DNA of 64,000 bases from Candidatus Eisenbergiella merdigallinarum (GCA_019119355.1 DWXE01000006.1:62001-126000); one strand, 5' to 3'. Shown: positions 27,104 to 36,620, counted from the first letter of the stretch. Translations and numbers: made by a program. The notes: generated by a model not told the origin, from the letters alone.

Positions 27104-28219
27104 ATGTTCAAAAGATACAAACTGAAAAATTTTGATTTCATCCTGGTTCTTCTGGTCATCACGCTGAACATCATCGGCATTCTGGTGATCGGAAGCGCCA
27201 AGGAGAGCGTACAGGGTACACAGATTCTCGGAATGTTTCTGGGACTCGGGGCCATGCTGGTGGTGGCGTTTATGGACTATTCCTTCTTGCTCCGCTTTCA
27301 GTGGGTCTGGTATCTGTTCATCATCGGCTCCCTGGTCCTGGTGGCCCTGTTCGGGGAAGAGGTGAACGGAGCCACCAGATGGCTGGACATCGGCCTGTTT
27401 CAGTTCCAGCCCTCCGAAACCACAAAAATTTTGTTGATTTTATTCTATGCACAGTTTATTATGAAATATAGGGAGAAGCTGAATACTTTCCGCATTCTGT
27501 TTTGTGCAATTATACTCGTAATTCCGCCTCTGGTCCTGATTTACGAGCAGCCAAACCTCTCCATGACGATCCTGACCGCGCTTTTGTTCTGCTCGATCAT
27601 GTTCGTGGGGGGCCTGAGCTGGAAGATCATCGGCGGCGTGCTTGCGGTCATCGTTCCTTCCGCTGTCGTCTTTCTATCCATCGTCATGCAGGAGGGACAG
27701 ACGCTGATCAACGATTATCAGAGAAACAGAATCATGGCTTTCTTCGATCCAGCCGCCTATGCGGATTCGGAGGCGTATCAGCAGCTCAATTCAGTGATCG
27801 CGATCGGTTCCGGACAGCTTTGGGGGAAAGGGCTGAACAACAACGTGATCGCTTCCGTGAAAAACGGGAACTTCCTTCCGGAACCGCAGACGGATTTCAT
27901 TTTCGCCGTCGTGGGAGAAGAACTGGGGTTTGTGGGGTCCGCGGCGGTTATCCTGCTGTTGATTCTGATCGCCATGCGCTGCGTTTCGACGGCCAGATCG
28001 GCCAGGGACACGGCCGGCACCGTGATCGCTGCGGGAATCGGTTCATTGATCGCGTTTCAGGGATTTATGAACATCGCCGTGGCCACGATGCTGATGCCCA
28101 ATACGGGGCTTCCGCTTCCGTTTGTCAGCTACGGCCTTACCTCTCTGGTGAGCCTTTACATCGGAATCGGACTGGTTTTGAACGTCAGGCTGCAGAGAAA
28201 GAATCTGTATAATTTATAG
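27104..28219 (+). CDS. rodA: RodA/FtsW/SpoVE (SEDS) peptidoglycan polymerase
   Basis: A 371-residue polytopic SEDS protein with about ten helices. Signature residues appear in [18 protein letters not shown] and near the C-terminus in [17 protein letters not shown] proteins polymerise lipid II and partner a class B PBP. The neighbour PBP2 and the mre genes favour RodA over FtsW or SpoVE. The central loop (about 105-135) is unusually AT-rich in codon use for this region. Confidence 0.92.
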   Translation: MFKRYKLKNFDFILVLLVITLNIIGILVIGSAKESVQGTQILGMFLGLGAMLVVAFMDYSFLLRFQWVWYLFIIGSLVLVALFGEEVNGATRWLDIGLFQFQPSETTKILLILFYAQFIMKYREKLNTFRILFCAIILVIPPLVLIYEQPNLSMTILTALLFCSIMFVGGLSWKIIGGVLAVIVPSAVVFLSIVMQEGQTLINDYQRNRIMAFFDPAAYADSEAYQQLNSVIAIGSGQLWGKGLNNNVIASVKNGNFLPEPQTDFIFAVVGEELGFVGSAAVILLLILIAMRCVSTARSARDTAGTVIAAGIGSLIAFQGFMNIAVATMLMPNTGLPLPFVSYGLTSLVSLYIGIGLVLNVRLQRKNLYNL

Positions 28220-28232
28220 GAGAGAAGGTATT

Positions 28233-28628
28233 ATGAACATCGCATTGATTGCGCACGATGCAAAGAAAAAACTGATGCAGAACTTCTGCATCGCCTACCG
28301 GGGCATCCTGTCGAAGAACACGCTCTACGCCACAGGGACCACCGGAAGGCTGATCGAGGAAGTGACGAATCTGAACATTCACAAATATCTGGCGGGACAT
28401 CTGGGCGGAGAGCAGCAGATCGGCGCGCAGATCGAGCACAACCAGATCGATCTCGTCGTCTTCCTGCGGGATCCTCTGACGCCCAAAAACCACGAGCCGG
28501 ACGTCAACAACGTGGTGCGTCTCTGCGACATGCACAATATCCCGCTGGCCACCAACCTGGCCACGGCGGAACTGTTGATCAAGTCCCTGGACAGAGGAGA
28601 TTTAGAGTGGCGTGAAATGTATAAATAA
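28233..28628 (+). CDS. mgsA: Methylglyoxal synthase
   Basis: A 131-residue enzyme that converts dihydroxyacetone phosphate to methylglyoxal and phosphate, a bypass of lower glycolysis under phosphate stress. The family motifs [28 protein letters not shown] and LVVFLRDPL (with a catalytic Asp) are complete. It follows rodA by 13 bp, a linkage common in Clostridia, and its last 17 bp overlap the next gene. Confidence 0.95.
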   Translation: MNIALIAHDAKKKLMQNFCIAYRGILSKNTLYATGTTGRLIEEVTNLNIHKYLAGHLGGEQQIGAQIEHNQIDLVVFLRDPLTPKNHEPDVNNVVRLCDMHNIPLATNLATAELLIKSLDRGDLEWREMYK

Positions 28629-29592
28629 ATGGGGAGCGGTCTGCCTGGCCGCTCTGATCGCGTTCAATACCGCCGGCTGCGGTGAAAAACCCGTGTCCAT
28701 GCCCTATGACCCTGATTCTCAGGTATCCGGGTTCCGCGTCGTGACCCAGGACGGATCCCAGATCGCGGATGCCTTCGCTTCCGGCCTGTGCGTTGTGGAC
28801 GGGAATATCAACGTGGACGACGCCGTAGTGGATATGTCGGACGCCACGTCCGCGGGGCTGTTCGACTTAAACAGCCATGAGGTCCTCTACGCGAAAAACA
28901 TCCACGAGCGCCTGGCTCCGGCGAGCCTGACCAAGCTGATGACGGCGGTGGTGGCTCTCAAATACGGGAATCCGGACGACGTGATCACCGCCACGGAGAA
29001 CGTCAACATCACGGAGAGCGGCGCCGTTTTGTGCGGCCTTAAGGAAGGGGACCGGCTCACCCTGAACCAGGCCCTCCACGCCCTGTTGATCAAGTCGGCC
29101 AACGATGCGGCCGTGGCCATCGCGGAGCACATCGGCGGCAGCGTGGAACAGTTCGCCGAGATGATGAACGAGGAAGCCCGGGCCATCGGGGCCACCAACA
29201 GCCATTTCGTCAATCCGCACGGGCTGACCGCGGATGACCACTATGTCACGGCCTATGACATGTACCTGATTTTCAACGAAGCGATTCAATACAGCCAGGT
29301 CAACGAGATCATCCGGATGACCAGCTATGAAACGGTTTATTACGATAAGAACGGCAACGAAAAGCAGCTTTCCATCCAGAACTCCAACCAGTATCTGTCC
29401 GGCAACTACAAGCCGCCGGATCAGGTCAGCGTGGTGGGCGGGAAAACCGGCACCACCAGCGCGGCGGGAAACTGCCTGGTCCTGCTGGCGAAAGACACGG
29501 CCGGGAATCCCTATATCGCCGTCATCCTCCGTTCCAAAGAGCGGGGAATCCTCTACACGGAAATGACCGATCTGCTGGATGAAATAGGCTAA
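28612..29592 (+). CDS. D-alanyl-D-alanine carboxypeptidase (S11, DacA-like)
   Basis: A 326-residue exported serine peptidase that trims the terminal D-Ala of peptidoglycan stems. The catalytic triad motifs are SLTK in [14 protein letters not shown] in LIKSANDAA and KTG in GGKTGTTS. The N-terminal signal segment ([17 protein letters not shown]) ends in a cysteine that could be lipidated, although Thr at -3 is not ideal. No C-terminal membrane-anchoring helix follows, which supports a lipoprotein or secreted form. The start is a GTG at 28612 inside mgsA, with GAGGAG upstream. Confidence 0.9.
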   Translation: MKCINKWGAVCLAALIAFNTAGCGEKPVSMPYDPDSQVSGFRVVTQDGSQIADAFASGLCVVDGNINVDDAVVDMSDATSAGLFDLNSHEVLYAKNIHERLAPASLTKLMTAVVALKYGNPDDVITATENVNITESGAVLCGLKEGDRLTLNQALHALLIKSANDAAVAIAEHIGGSVEQFAEMMNEEARAIGATNSHFVNPHGLTADDHYVTAYDMYLIFNEAIQYSQVNEIIRMTSYETVYYDKNGNEKQLSIQNSNQYLSGNYKPPDQVSVVGGKTGTTSAAGNCLVLLAKDTAGNPYIAVILRSKERGILYTEMTDLLDEIG

Positions 29593-29608
29593 ACTGCCAA
29601 AATGGTGG

Positions 29609-29637
29609 TTGTTTTTTTAGGTGATATCAACTATAAT
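29609..29637 (+). promoter_or_regulatory. Promoter of the P-loop protein gene
   Basis: TTGTTT (29609-29614), 17-base spacer, perfect TATAAT (29632-29637). It lies right after the carboxypeptidase stop and gives a leader of about 50 nt to the AGGAGGG ribosome site at 29681. Confidence 0.6.
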
Positions 29638-29693
29638 AGACATATCTTATGATGCGCGAGCATGATAATGAATTTACTTTAGGAGGGATATCA

Positions 29694-30113
29694 ATGGTTC
29701 AATTAATCGTAGGCGAGAAGGGGAAGGGCAAAACTAAATACTTATTGGATAAAGTGAATACCGAAATTAAAGATGTGAAGGGAAGCATCGTCTACCTGGA
29801 CAAGAGCTCCAAGCATATGTTCGAGCTGAACAACAGGGTTCGCCTGATCAACGTGCTGGATTACGCGGTGGACAGCTGCGACGGTTTTCTGGGTTTTGTC
29901 AGCGGCATCATCTCTCAGGATCACGATCTGGAGCAGATGTATTTCGACAGCTTCTTAAAAATCGCCTGCCTGGAAGGACAGGACATCGCGCCCGTCATCG
30001 AACGCCTCGAGGCGATGAGCGAAAAATACGGCGTGGACTTCGTACTCAGCGTTTCCCGCAATGAAGGCGATCTGGCGGACAGCCTGAAATCCAAAATCAT
30101 TGTATCTCTTTGA
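29694..30113 (+). CDS. Small P-loop protein of unknown function
   Basis: A 139-residue cytoplasmic protein with a perfect Walker A at the very start, GEKGKGKT (residues 7-14). No clear Walker B aspartate-rich strand is visible; the second half is acidic/helical with EAMSEKYGVDFVLSVSR. Similar clostridial proteins are often labelled PilT-like by loose similarity, which I do not endorse because the length is far below that of an assembly ATPase. It has its own promoter and terminator, so it is a single-gene transcript. Function is unknown. Confidence 0.8.
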   Translation: MVQLIVGEKGKGKTKYLLDKVNTEIKDVKGSIVYLDKSSKHMFELNNRVRLINVLDYAVDSCDGFLGFVSGIISQDHDLEQMYFDSFLKIACLEGQDIAPVIERLEAMSEKYGVDFVLSVSRNEGDLADSLKSKIIVSL

Positions 30114-30163
30114 GGATTGATTCAACCGAATCAGAACACCCGGCACCCAGGTGCCATTTGACA

Positions 30164-30198
30164 AAGCCCCGGCGGAATGACAACCGGGGCTTCTTTTT
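30164..30198 (+). terminator. Intrinsic terminator after the P-loop protein gene
   Basis: AAGCCCCGG (30164-30172) pairs with CCGGGGCTT (30184-30192), followed by CTTTTT. A separate perfect palindrome, GGCACC-ca-GGTGCC (30142-30155), lies just upstream. Confidence 0.85.
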
Positions 30199-30216
30199 CA
30201 GACGAGGAGCGACGCA

Positions 30217-31617
30217 TTGGAGAGAGAGCATCAAAACGGCAATATCAGGCAATACCGAAAGCCGCTGAATATCAACCTGGGCATCATCATCTTCGGCGCG
30301 ATCTTTTTATACATCACGATCTGCGTCTGCATGTATTTTTTCAATTCCAAACATATCCGTTCCTATACGGTCCAGGTGGGCACCCTCTCCGAAGACAACG
30401 TCTACACGGGCATCGCCCTCAGGAGCGAAACGGTGGTCACCAGCGACTATTCCGGCTACATCAACTACTACGCCCGGGAAGGAGAACGGGTGGGGAGCGG
30501 ACAGCTGGTCTGCACGGTGGATGAGAGCGGGCAGCTCAAAGAGATCCTGGACGAGCAGAATGCGGACAGTAGTTCGCTTTCCGAAACCGACCTCCGCCAG
30601 CTCCAGTCCGATATCGTCTCCTACTGCTCCCGGTTTTCCAGCTCCGACTTCCAGTCCGTCTACGATTTTAAATACGATCTGGAAGGAACGGTGCTCAAGC
30701 TCGCCAATATCAACGTGCTGGAGAACATGAGCAGCATAAACAGCGGTTCCAGCCAGCCGGTGAACCTCTGCAACGCCCCCCAGTCCGGCATCATCGCCTA
30801 TGCGGTGGACGGCTATGAGGACAGGCGGCCGGAGGACATCGTGAAAGCGGACTTCGATCAGGAAGCCTACGAAAAGACGCAGTTGATCAGCAACGAACTG
30901 GTGTCCGGCCAGGATCCACTCTATAAGCTCTCCACCAGCGAAAACTGGTCCCTTGTCATCCAGGTGGACCGCGCCACCGCTGCCAGGCTGGAAGAAGCGG
31001 AATACGTCAGGGTCCGCTTTCTGAAAAACCAGTACGAGTCCAACGGGGCGGTGACCATTCTGGACAAGGGGGACGAGGGGGTGTTCGCGCAGCTGGATTT
31101 CAACAATTCCATGATCACCTTCGTCACGGACCGCTTTTTGGACATCGAGCTGATCACCGATTCGGAAGACGGGCTGAAGGTGCCGCTTTCCGCCATCGTG
31201 GAAAAGGAATTTTTCCTCCTGCCGAAGGAGTACGTGACCAAAGGGGGCAATTCCGGCGAAAACGGCGTCCTCCGGGAAGTGGCCGGGGAGAACGGAGCCC
31301 TGACCACGGAATTCGTCCCCACCCAGCTGTATCAGGAGACGGACGAAGAGTACTATGTGGATGACACGATGCTTCGGGCAGGCGACCATCTCGTCCTGCC
31401 GGATTCCACGGAAACCTTCACCGTCTCCAAAACGGGCAGTCTCATCGGCGTCTACAACATCAACAAGGGATACGCGGATTTCAAGATCGTGAGCATCCTC
31501 GGGCAGAACGAGGAATACGCCATCGTCCAGCCCAATACCACCTACGGCCTGAGCGCCTACGACCACATCGTTCTGGACGCGGAAGCGATCCAGAAGGACG
31601 ATGAAATCGTCTATTGA
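30217..31617 (+). CDS. HlyD/biotin-lipoyl-like membrane adaptor protein
   Basis: A 466-residue protein with a short cytoplasmic N-terminus, one transmembrane helix (about 22-42, IIIFGAIFLYITICVCMYFF) and a large extracytoplasmic part. SDYSGYINYYAREGERVGSGQLVCTVD resembles a biotin/lipoyl barrel, and later beta-rich segments resemble HlyD-type adaptor domains. The partner transporter is not next to it; the neighbours yggS and sepF instead suggest an envelope or division context, frequent in Lachnospiraceae. The start is a TTG with GAGGAG 7 bp upstream. Confidence 0.7.
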   Translation: MEREHQNGNIRQYRKPLNINLGIIIFGAIFLYITICVCMYFFNSKHIRSYTVQVGTLSEDNVYTGIALRSETVVTSDYSGYINYYAREGERVGSGQLVCTVDESGQLKEILDEQNADSSSLSETDLRQLQSDIVSYCSRFSSSDFQSVYDFKYDLEGTVLKLANINVLENMSSINSGSSQPVNLCNAPQSGIIAYAVDGYEDRRPEDIVKADFDQEAYEKTQLISNELVSGQDPLYKLSTSENWSLVIQVDRATAARLEEAEYVRVRFLKNQYESNGAVTILDKGDEGVFAQLDFNNSMITFVTDRFLDIELITDSEDGLKVPLSAIVEKEFFLLPKEYVTKGGNSGENGVLREVAGENGALTTEFVPTQLYQETDEEYYVDDTMLRAGDHLVLPDSTETFTVSKTGSLIGVYNINKGYADFKIVSILGQNEEYAIVQPNTTYGLSAYDHIVLDAEAIQKDDEIVY

Positions 31618-31640
31618 GAAAAGAAAAGGACGGGGATTTT

Positions 31641-32366
31641 ATGACTATCTCGGAAAATTTGACGGAAGTGCAAAACAGGATCGACGACAGCCTTCGCAGA
31701 GCGGGACGGCCGCCGCAGGCGGCCACCCTGATCGCCGTCAGCAAAACGAAGCCGGTCTCCATGATCCTGGAAGCCTATCGGGCGGGCATCCGGGACTTCG
31801 GGGAAAATAAGGTACAGGAGCTGACGGAGAAGAGGGAGCAGCTGCCCTCCGACATCCGCTGGCACATGATCGGCCACCTCCAGAGAAACAAGGTCAAATA
31901 CCTGATCGGAAACGTGGCGCTGATCCATGGCGTGGATTCCCTTCGCCTGGCGGAGGAGATCAGCCGGGAATCCGTCAAAAAGTCCGTGGAAACGGATATC
32001 CTCATCGAGGTGAACGCCGCCGGTGAGGAGAGCAAGTTCGGGGCGGCTCCGGAAGAAACGCCGGCCCTGGTGGAAGCGATTTCCAGGCTGCCCGCCGTCC
32101 ATATCAAAGGATTGATGACGATTGCCCCATATACCGAAAATCCGGAGGAAAACAGAAAATATTTCCGGGCCCTGAAACAATTATCTGTTGACATAACACG
32201 GAAAAACGTCGATAATGTATCTATGAGCGTTTTGTCCATGGGAATGACCAACGATTTCGGGGTCGCCGTGGAGGAAGGCGCCACATATGTCAGAGTGGGT
32301 ACCGGAATTTTCGGCCTGCGAAGCCGGGGCAGTGCGGTCACGGACGGTCCGGCTGATTCTGAATAA
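31641..32366 (+). CDS. YggS family PLP homeostasis protein
   Basis: A 241-residue PLP-binding protein (PLPBP/YggS) that buffers pyridoxal phosphate and affects amino-acid pools. The PLP lysine is in TLIAVSKTKP, and IRDFGENKVQEL, WHMIGHLQRNKVKYL and SMGMTNDFGVAVEEGATYVRVG are the usual family motifs. In Firmicutes the gene is typically upstream of sepF in the division cluster, as here. ATG 31641 follows AAGGACGGGG. Confidence 0.95.
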   Translation: MTISENLTEVQNRIDDSLRRAGRPPQAATLIAVSKTKPVSMILEAYRAGIRDFGENKVQELTEKREQLPSDIRWHMIGHLQRNKVKYLIGNVALIHGVDSLRLAEEISRESVKKSVETDILIEVNAAGEESKFGAAPEETPALVEAISRLPAVHIKGLMTIAPYTENPEENRKYFRALKQLSVDITRKNVDNVSMSVLSMGMTNDFGVAVEEGATYVRVGTGIFGLRSRGSAVTDGPADSE

Positions 32367-32383
32367 AGGAGAGTTTCATAAAT

Positions 32384-32890
32384 ATGGGAGTTATGGACAA
32401 GTTTTTGAATTACATGAAGCTGAACGATGAAGAGGATGACGGATACTATGACGATGACTATTACGATGAAGACGAACCCGCTCCGGTAGAGAAAAAATCC
32501 AAGGTGAAGAATATTTCAAAAGCGGACTCCTATGAAGATGAGGATCGCCCCAAAAAGGCGGTTTCCAAAGTGACCCCCATGCGCCAGGCCCAGCGCAGGA
32601 CCGGTATCGGCGGTATGGAAGTCTGTGTGATCAAGCCCACCAGCATCGAGGACGAGCGCGAGATCACCGACACGCTTCTGGCCAACCGCACCGTGGTGCT
32701 CAATATGGAGGGGCTGGATCTGGACATCGCGCAGCGCATTCTCGATTTCGCTTCCGGTTCCTGCTACGCCATCTCCGGAAGGCTGCAGAAGATTTCGCAT
32801 TACATCTTTATCATCACGCCGGCCAGCGTGGACATTTCAGGGGATTTTCAGGATATTTTGAGCGGATCGCTGGATGTGAAGGAGATCTGA
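32384..32890 (+). CDS. sepF: Cell division protein SepF
   Basis: A 168-residue FtsZ-bundling membrane anchor. The N-terminal amphipathic helix (MGVMDKFLNYMKL) binds membrane; an acidic Tyr/Asp-rich linker follows; the globular domain has IKPTSIEDEREITDTLLANR and VVLNMEGLDLDIAQRILDF with GSCYAISGRLQKIS. Length and layout match SepF of Firmicutes. It ends a yggS-sepF pair and is followed by a hairpin terminator. Confidence 0.95.
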   Translation: MGVMDKFLNYMKLNDEEDDGYYDDDYYDEDEPAPVEKKSKVKNISKADSYEDEDRPKKAVSKVTPMRQAQRRTGIGGMEVCVIKPTSIEDEREITDTLLANRTVVLNMEGLDLDIAQRILDFASGSCYAISGRLQKISHYIFIITPASVDISGDFQDILSGSLDVKEI

Positions 32891-32915
32891 ACGCACAATA
32901 GAAGATATCTGTGAA

Positions 32916-32967
32916 GAGGGGACTGTCGCACAGCGTTTGAAAAGCGGTCTGTGCAGCGGCCCCTTTT
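32916..32967 (+). terminator. Probable intrinsic terminator after sepF
   Basis: GAGGGG (32916-32921) pairs with the CCCC before TTTT (32964-32967), with an inner GCACAG/CTGTGC stem. The stem is interrupted, so confidence is moderate. Confidence 0.55.
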
Positions 32968-33008
32968 CGCAGTCCGGATAAAAAGTGGATAAAAAACGGA
33001 GGTTTGTT

Positions 33009-34106
33009 ATGACAGAAAGAATGACCGTTTCCTATCAGGGCGCCCCCTGCTACGACATCGTCATTTCCGGCGGTTTCGATGGCATCGCAGCGGAAATCGG
33101 GGAAAAATGGAAAGGGCGGAAGGCCTGCATCGTGACGGACGACGGGGTGGGCCCGCTCTACGCTTCTCAGCTGCAGGATGCGCTGGAAGGAGCCTTTTCG
33201 GCCTGTGAAATCTTCACTTTCCCGGCCGGAGAGGAGCATAAGACGCTGGATACCGTGCAGGAGCTCTACGCGTTTTTGATCGAGCGCCGCTTCGACCGCA
33301 GGGATGTGCTGATCGCCCTGGGCGGAGGCGTGGTGGGAGACCTGACCGGATTCGCCGCGGCCACCTATCTGAGGGGCATCGAATTCATCCAGGTTCCCAC
33401 CACCCTGCTGGCCCAGGTGGATTCCAGCATCGGCGGAAAGACCGGCGTGGACTTCGACTCGTATAAAAACATGGTGGGCGCTTTCCACATGCCTTCCCTG
33501 GTCTATATCAATCCCGATACGCTCGGCACCCTGGAGCCCCGCCAGTTCTACAACGGGTTCGCAGAGGTGATGAAGCACGGCCTGATCCGCGACAGCCGCT
33601 ATTACGAATGGCTCATCAGGGAGATGTACGAAATCTGCGCCCGGGATCCCGAAACTTTGCAGCGCATGGTCCGGCGCAGCTGTGAAATCAAGCGGGAGAT
33701 CGTGGAAAAGGATCCGCAGGAGAAGGGGGAGCGCGCCCTTTTGAACTTCGGCCACACCATCGGTCACGCCATCGAAAAGGCCAGCGGCTTTTCCCTCCTG
33801 CACGGGGAATGCGTGGCTTTGGGATGCGTGGCCGCCGCCTATATTTCCTGGAAAAAGGGCCGGATCGAGATGGAGGAATATTACGAGATCCGGGATATGT
33901 TCGTCCCGTTCCAGCTCCCCATTTCCGCGGATGATCTGGATACGGAACAAATCGTAAGGCTGACGAAATCCGATAAGAAGATGGACAAAGGCCATATCTG
34001 CTTCGTCCTTCTGGACGGCATCGGACAGGCCGTGCTGGACGATACGGTGACGGACGAAGAGATCCGGGCCGCCGTGGAAGAGCTGAATTTCAGGGAAGAG
34101 GGCTGA
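33009..34106 (+). CDS. aroB: 3-dehydroquinate synthase
   Basis: A 365-residue NAD- and metal-dependent enzyme making 3-dehydroquinate from DAHP in the shikimate pathway. Motifs: PAGEEHKTLDTVQ, ALGGGVVGDLTGFAAATYLRG, VPTTLLAQVDSSIGGKTGVDF, and the metal histidines in LLNFGHTIGHAIE and HGECVALG. ATG 33009 follows CGGAGGTTTG; an upstream in-frame GTG at 32985 lacks a ribosome site. It is isolated from other aro genes and is followed 2 bp later by lspA. Confidence 0.97.
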   Translation: MTERMTVSYQGAPCYDIVISGGFDGIAAEIGEKWKGRKACIVTDDGVGPLYASQLQDALEGAFSACEIFTFPAGEEHKTLDTVQELYAFLIERRFDRRDVLIALGGGVVGDLTGFAAATYLRGIEFIQVPTTLLAQVDSSIGGKTGVDFDSYKNMVGAFHMPSLVYINPDTLGTLEPRQFYNGFAEVMKHGLIRDSRYYEWLIREMYEICARDPETLQRMVRRSCEIKREIVEKDPQEKGERALLNFGHTIGHAIEKASGFSLLHGECVALGCVAAAYISWKKGRIEMEEYYEIRDMFVPFQLPISADDLDTEQIVRLTKSDKKMDKGHICFVLLDGIGQAVLDDTVTDEEIRAAVEELNFREEG

Positions 34107-34108
34107 AG

Positions 34109-34630
34109 ATGAAGCGTAAAATTTCAAAACTGTTCCCGCTGGATCTGTGCATCGCCGCGGCGGGGGTTTTCGTGGATCAGCTGACCAAATATCTGGCCAC
34201 AGCCTTCCTGAAGGATCAGCCCGCGGTTCCCCTGATCCCCGGCGTGCTGGAGCTGCGCTATCTGGAAAACAGGGGAGCGGCCTTCGGCATGCTGCAAAAC
34301 CAGAAGATCTTCTTCGTGATCATGACCTGCCTGATCCTGGCCTTCTGCCTTTACGCGCTCATCCGGATGCCCTCCGAAAAGAAGTACGTCGTCTGGCATG
34401 TGACCGGAGGGCTCCTGATGGCCGGGGCGCTGGGCAATTTCATCGACCGGCTGCGCCTGGACTATGTGGTGGATTTCATTTACATCCGGCTCATCGATTT
34501 CCCGATTTTCAACGTGGCCGACATGTATATTACCTGCGTTTGCGCCATCGCGCTGATTCTGGCCTTCTTCGGACACGACCGGGAAGAGGATTTTTCCTTC
34601 CTGAAGCCGAAAAAGAAAGGGGAAAAATGA
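34109..34630 (+). CDS. lspA: Lipoprotein signal peptidase (SPase II)
   Basis: A 173-residue polytopic aspartic protease that cleaves prolipoprotein signal peptides. Four helices are visible; motifs are DQLTKYLA, ENRGAAFGML, GNFIDRLRLDYVVDFI and FPIFNVADMYI, with catalytic aspartates in NFIDR and NVADM. The rluD-type gene overlaps its stop, the usual lspA-rluD pair of Firmicutes. Confidence 0.96.
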   Translation: MKRKISKLFPLDLCIAAAGVFVDQLTKYLATAFLKDQPAVPLIPGVLELRYLENRGAAFGMLQNQKIFFVIMTCLILAFCLYALIRMPSEKKYVVWHVTGGLLMAGALGNFIDRLRLDYVVDFIYIRLIDFPIFNVADMYITCVCAIALILAFFGHDREEDFSFLKPKKKGEK

Positions 34631-35538
34631 GCCTGTTCTGCTTTCAGATTTCTTCCGAACAGGAGGACGAACGAATCGACAAGTGCATCGCTTCCCTGAT
34701 GGATTCCCTGTCCCGTTCCTACATTCAGAAGATGATCCGCGAGGGGAACGTAGCGGTCAACGGACGGCCTGTGCGGCAGAATTTCCGGGTGAGCGCCGAC
34801 GACGAGGTATCCTTCTTCCTGCCGGAAGCCGTGGAGCCTCAGATCCTCCCCGAGGATATCCCGCTGGACATCCTCTACGAGGACGACGACCTCCTGGTGG
34901 TCAACAAGCCCAAAGGGATGGTGGTTCACCCCGCGGCCGGGCATTACAGCCATACGCTGGTCAACGCCGTCCTGTTTCACTGCCGGGGACAGCTCTCCGG
35001 CATCAACGGCGTCCTGCGGCCGGGAATCGTCCACCGGATCGATAAGGATACCACGGGATCCGTCCTGATCTGCAAAAACGACGCGGCCCATCGCTCCATC
35101 GCCCGGCAGCTGAAGGAACATTCCATCGTCCGCCGCTACCGGGCCATCGTCTGCGGTTCGCTCAAAGAGGAAGAGGGGACTGTGGACGCTCCCATCGGCA
35201 GAGACCCTTCCGACCGCAAGAAGATGGCGATCAACCGCAAAAACGGCAAGGAAGCCGTGACCCATTACCGGGTCCTGCAGCGCTTTTCCGGATACACCTG
35301 CATCGAATGCCGGCTGGAGACGGGGCGTACCCATCAGATCCGGGTTCACATGGCCTCCCTGGGCCATCCCCTTTTGGGGGATGCGGTTTACGGCCCGAAA
35401 AAGAGCCCGTTTTCCTTTCTGGAAGGACAGACCCTGCACGCCATGATCCTGGGCTTCGTCCATCCCGTCACGGGGGAGTACGTAGAGACCTGCGCCCCGC
35501 TGCCGGAATATTTCGAGCATCTACTCCGAATCCTGTAA
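34627..35538 (+). CDS. RluD-family 23S rRNA pseudouridine synthase
   Basis: A 303-residue enzyme with an N-terminal S4 RNA-binding domain (ERIDKCIASLMDSLSRSYIQ) and an RluA-type catalytic domain. The catalytic aspartate is in GIVHRIDKDTTG; LDILYEDDDLLVVNKPKGM and LETGRTHQIRVHMASLGHPL are other family motifs. It forms pseudouridines in rRNA, most likely helix 69 of 23S rRNA by analogy with RluD. ATG 34627 overlaps the lspA stop. Confidence 0.93.
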   Translation: MSLFCFQISSEQEDERIDKCIASLMDSLSRSYIQKMIREGNVAVNGRPVRQNFRVSADDEVSFFLPEAVEPQILPEDIPLDILYEDDDLLVVNKPKGMVVHPAAGHYSHTLVNAVLFHCRGQLSGINGVLRPGIVHRIDKDTTGSVLICKNDAAHRSIARQLKEHSIVRRYRAIVCGSLKEEEGTVDAPIGRDPSDRKKMAINRKNGKEAVTHYRVLQRFSGYTCIECRLETGRTHQIRVHMASLGHPLLGDAVYGPKKSPFSFLEGQTLHAMILGFVHPVTGEYVETCAPLPEYFEHLLRIL

Positions 35539-35546
35539 ATTTTTTC

Positions 35547-35575
35547 TTGACAAATTTCGGCGTGGATGCTAAGCT
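35547..35575 (+). promoter_or_regulatory. Promoter of the rplU-prp-rpmA operon
   Basis: A perfect TTGACA (35547-35552), 17 bases, then TAAGCT (35570-35575), located just after rluD. Transcription would begin near 35582 and include the L21-type leader. Confidence 0.6.
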
Positions 35576-35581
35576 TTATGA

Positions 35582-35679
35582 GTATGCCGCATAACGAGGT
35601 AGAAGTGCGCCGATACGGCGCCACCGAAGTTAGCGAGTAACGTTAATTTTCATTAACGCTTTGATGGGAGGTGTCCTGG
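35582..35679 (+). ncRNA. Ribosomal protein L21 leader (autoregulatory mRNA structure)
   Basis: About 98 nt between promoter and rplU. It contains the hairpin GCGCCG-ata-CGGCGC (35607-35621) and the stem AACGTTAAT-tttc-ATTAACG (35639-35658) immediately before the ribosome site GGGAGGTG. Position and compact two-hairpin form agree with the Firmicutes L21 leader, thought to bind L21 for feedback control. A covariance-model match was not run. Confidence 0.6.
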
Positions 35680-35985
35680 ATGTACGCAATTATTGCTACT
35701 GGTGGCAAACAGTACAAAGTCGCTGAAGGCGATGTTCTGAAAGTGGAGAAGCTCTCCGCAGCGACCGGCGAGACTGTTACCTTTGATCAGGTAATCGCGG
35801 TGAGCGACAACGGCCTGAAAGTCGGTGCCGACGTAGCTGGCGCAACCGTAACCGCTACGGTTGTCGGCGAAGGCAAAGGCAAGAAGGTGATCGTTTACAA
35901 GTATAAGAGAAAGACCGGTTACCACAAGAAAAACGGCCATAGACAGGCTTACACGCAGGTGAAGATCGAAAAGATCAACGGCTGA
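35680..35985 (+). CDS. rplU: Large-subunit ribosomal protein bL21
   Basis: A 101-residue protein starting [14 protein letters not shown], the family signature, and ending with [21 protein letters not shown]. It binds 23S rRNA domain II. ATG 35680 follows GGGAGGTG; the in-frame GTG at 35671 is the ribosome site region itself. Codon use is biased to highly expressed codons. Confidence 0.98.
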   Translation: MYAIIATGGKQYKVAEGDVLKVEKLSAATGETVTFDQVIAVSDNGLKVGADVAGATVTATVVGEGKGKKVIVYKYKRKTGYHKKNGHRQAYTQVKIEKING

Positions 35986-36005
35986 GCTTTTTCCTTGACC
36001 GATCT

Positions 36006-36332
36006 ATGACGAAGATTGTAATCAGAAAGACAAACGGCAGGTACTCCGGTTTTTCGTGCAGCGGCCATGCTGGATATGCGGAGAGCGGATCCGATATCGT
36101 CTGCGCGGCGGTATCCGTCCTGGTGATCAACACGATCAACGCGATGGAAGCCCTCGCTGCGGAAGAGATGGAAGTCTCCACCCGGGAAGAGGAAGGGATC
36201 ATCGATGTGGTTTTCCCCGCTCCTCCGGCAGAGAAGGGCGTCCTTCTCATGGATGCCATGGTCCTGGGCCTGCAGAGCATCGCCCGGCAGTACGGAAAGA
36301 AGTACCTTAGACTGAAAATCGAGGAGGTGTAA
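36006..36332 (+). CDS. prp: Ribosomal-processing cysteine protease Prp
   Basis: A 108-residue protease (formerly YsxB) that removes the N-terminal extension of L27. The catalytic His is in GHAGYAESG and the catalytic Cys in DIVCAAVSVLV. It sits between rplU and rpmA, the conserved Firmicutes order, and its target L27 directly downstream carries the cleavable leader. Confidence 0.96.
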   Translation: MTKIVIRKTNGRYSGFSCSGHAGYAESGSDIVCAAVSVLVINTINAMEALAAEEMEVSTREEEGIIDVVFPAPPAEKGVLLMDAMVLGLQSIARQYGKKYLRLKIEEV

Positions 36333-36335
36333 CAA

Positions 36336-36620
36336 ATGCTTCAACTGAACCTTCAGTTTTTTGCTCATAAAAAGGGTGTCGGTTCCACGAAGAACGGCAG
36401 GGATTCCGAATCCAAGAGACTCGGCGCCAAGAGAGCGGACGGGCAGTTCGTGAAGGCAGGCAACATCCTTTACAGACAGCGCGGAACGAAAATCCATCCC
36501 GGTATCAATGTCGGCATCGGCGGAGACGATACATTATTTGCAAAGGTTGACGGCGTGCTGAGATTCGAAAGAAAAGGAAGAGACAAAAAGCAGGCTTCCG
36601 TATATCCGGTAGAACAGTGA
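36336..36620 (+). CDS. rpmA: Large-subunit ribosomal protein bL27 with cleavable leader
   Basis: A 94-residue precursor. The first nine residues (MLQLNLQFF) followed by AHKKG form the Prp cleavage site, as in Staphylococcus and other Firmicutes. Mature L27 reaches the peptidyl-transferase centre with its N-terminus, so cleavage is needed for function. The remainder ([31 protein letters not shown]) is standard L27. Confidence 0.98.
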   Translation: MLQLNLQFFAHKKGVGSTKNGRDSESKRLGAKRADGQFVKAGNILYRQRGTKIHPGINVGIGGDDTLFAKVDGVLRFERKGRDKKQASVYPVEQ

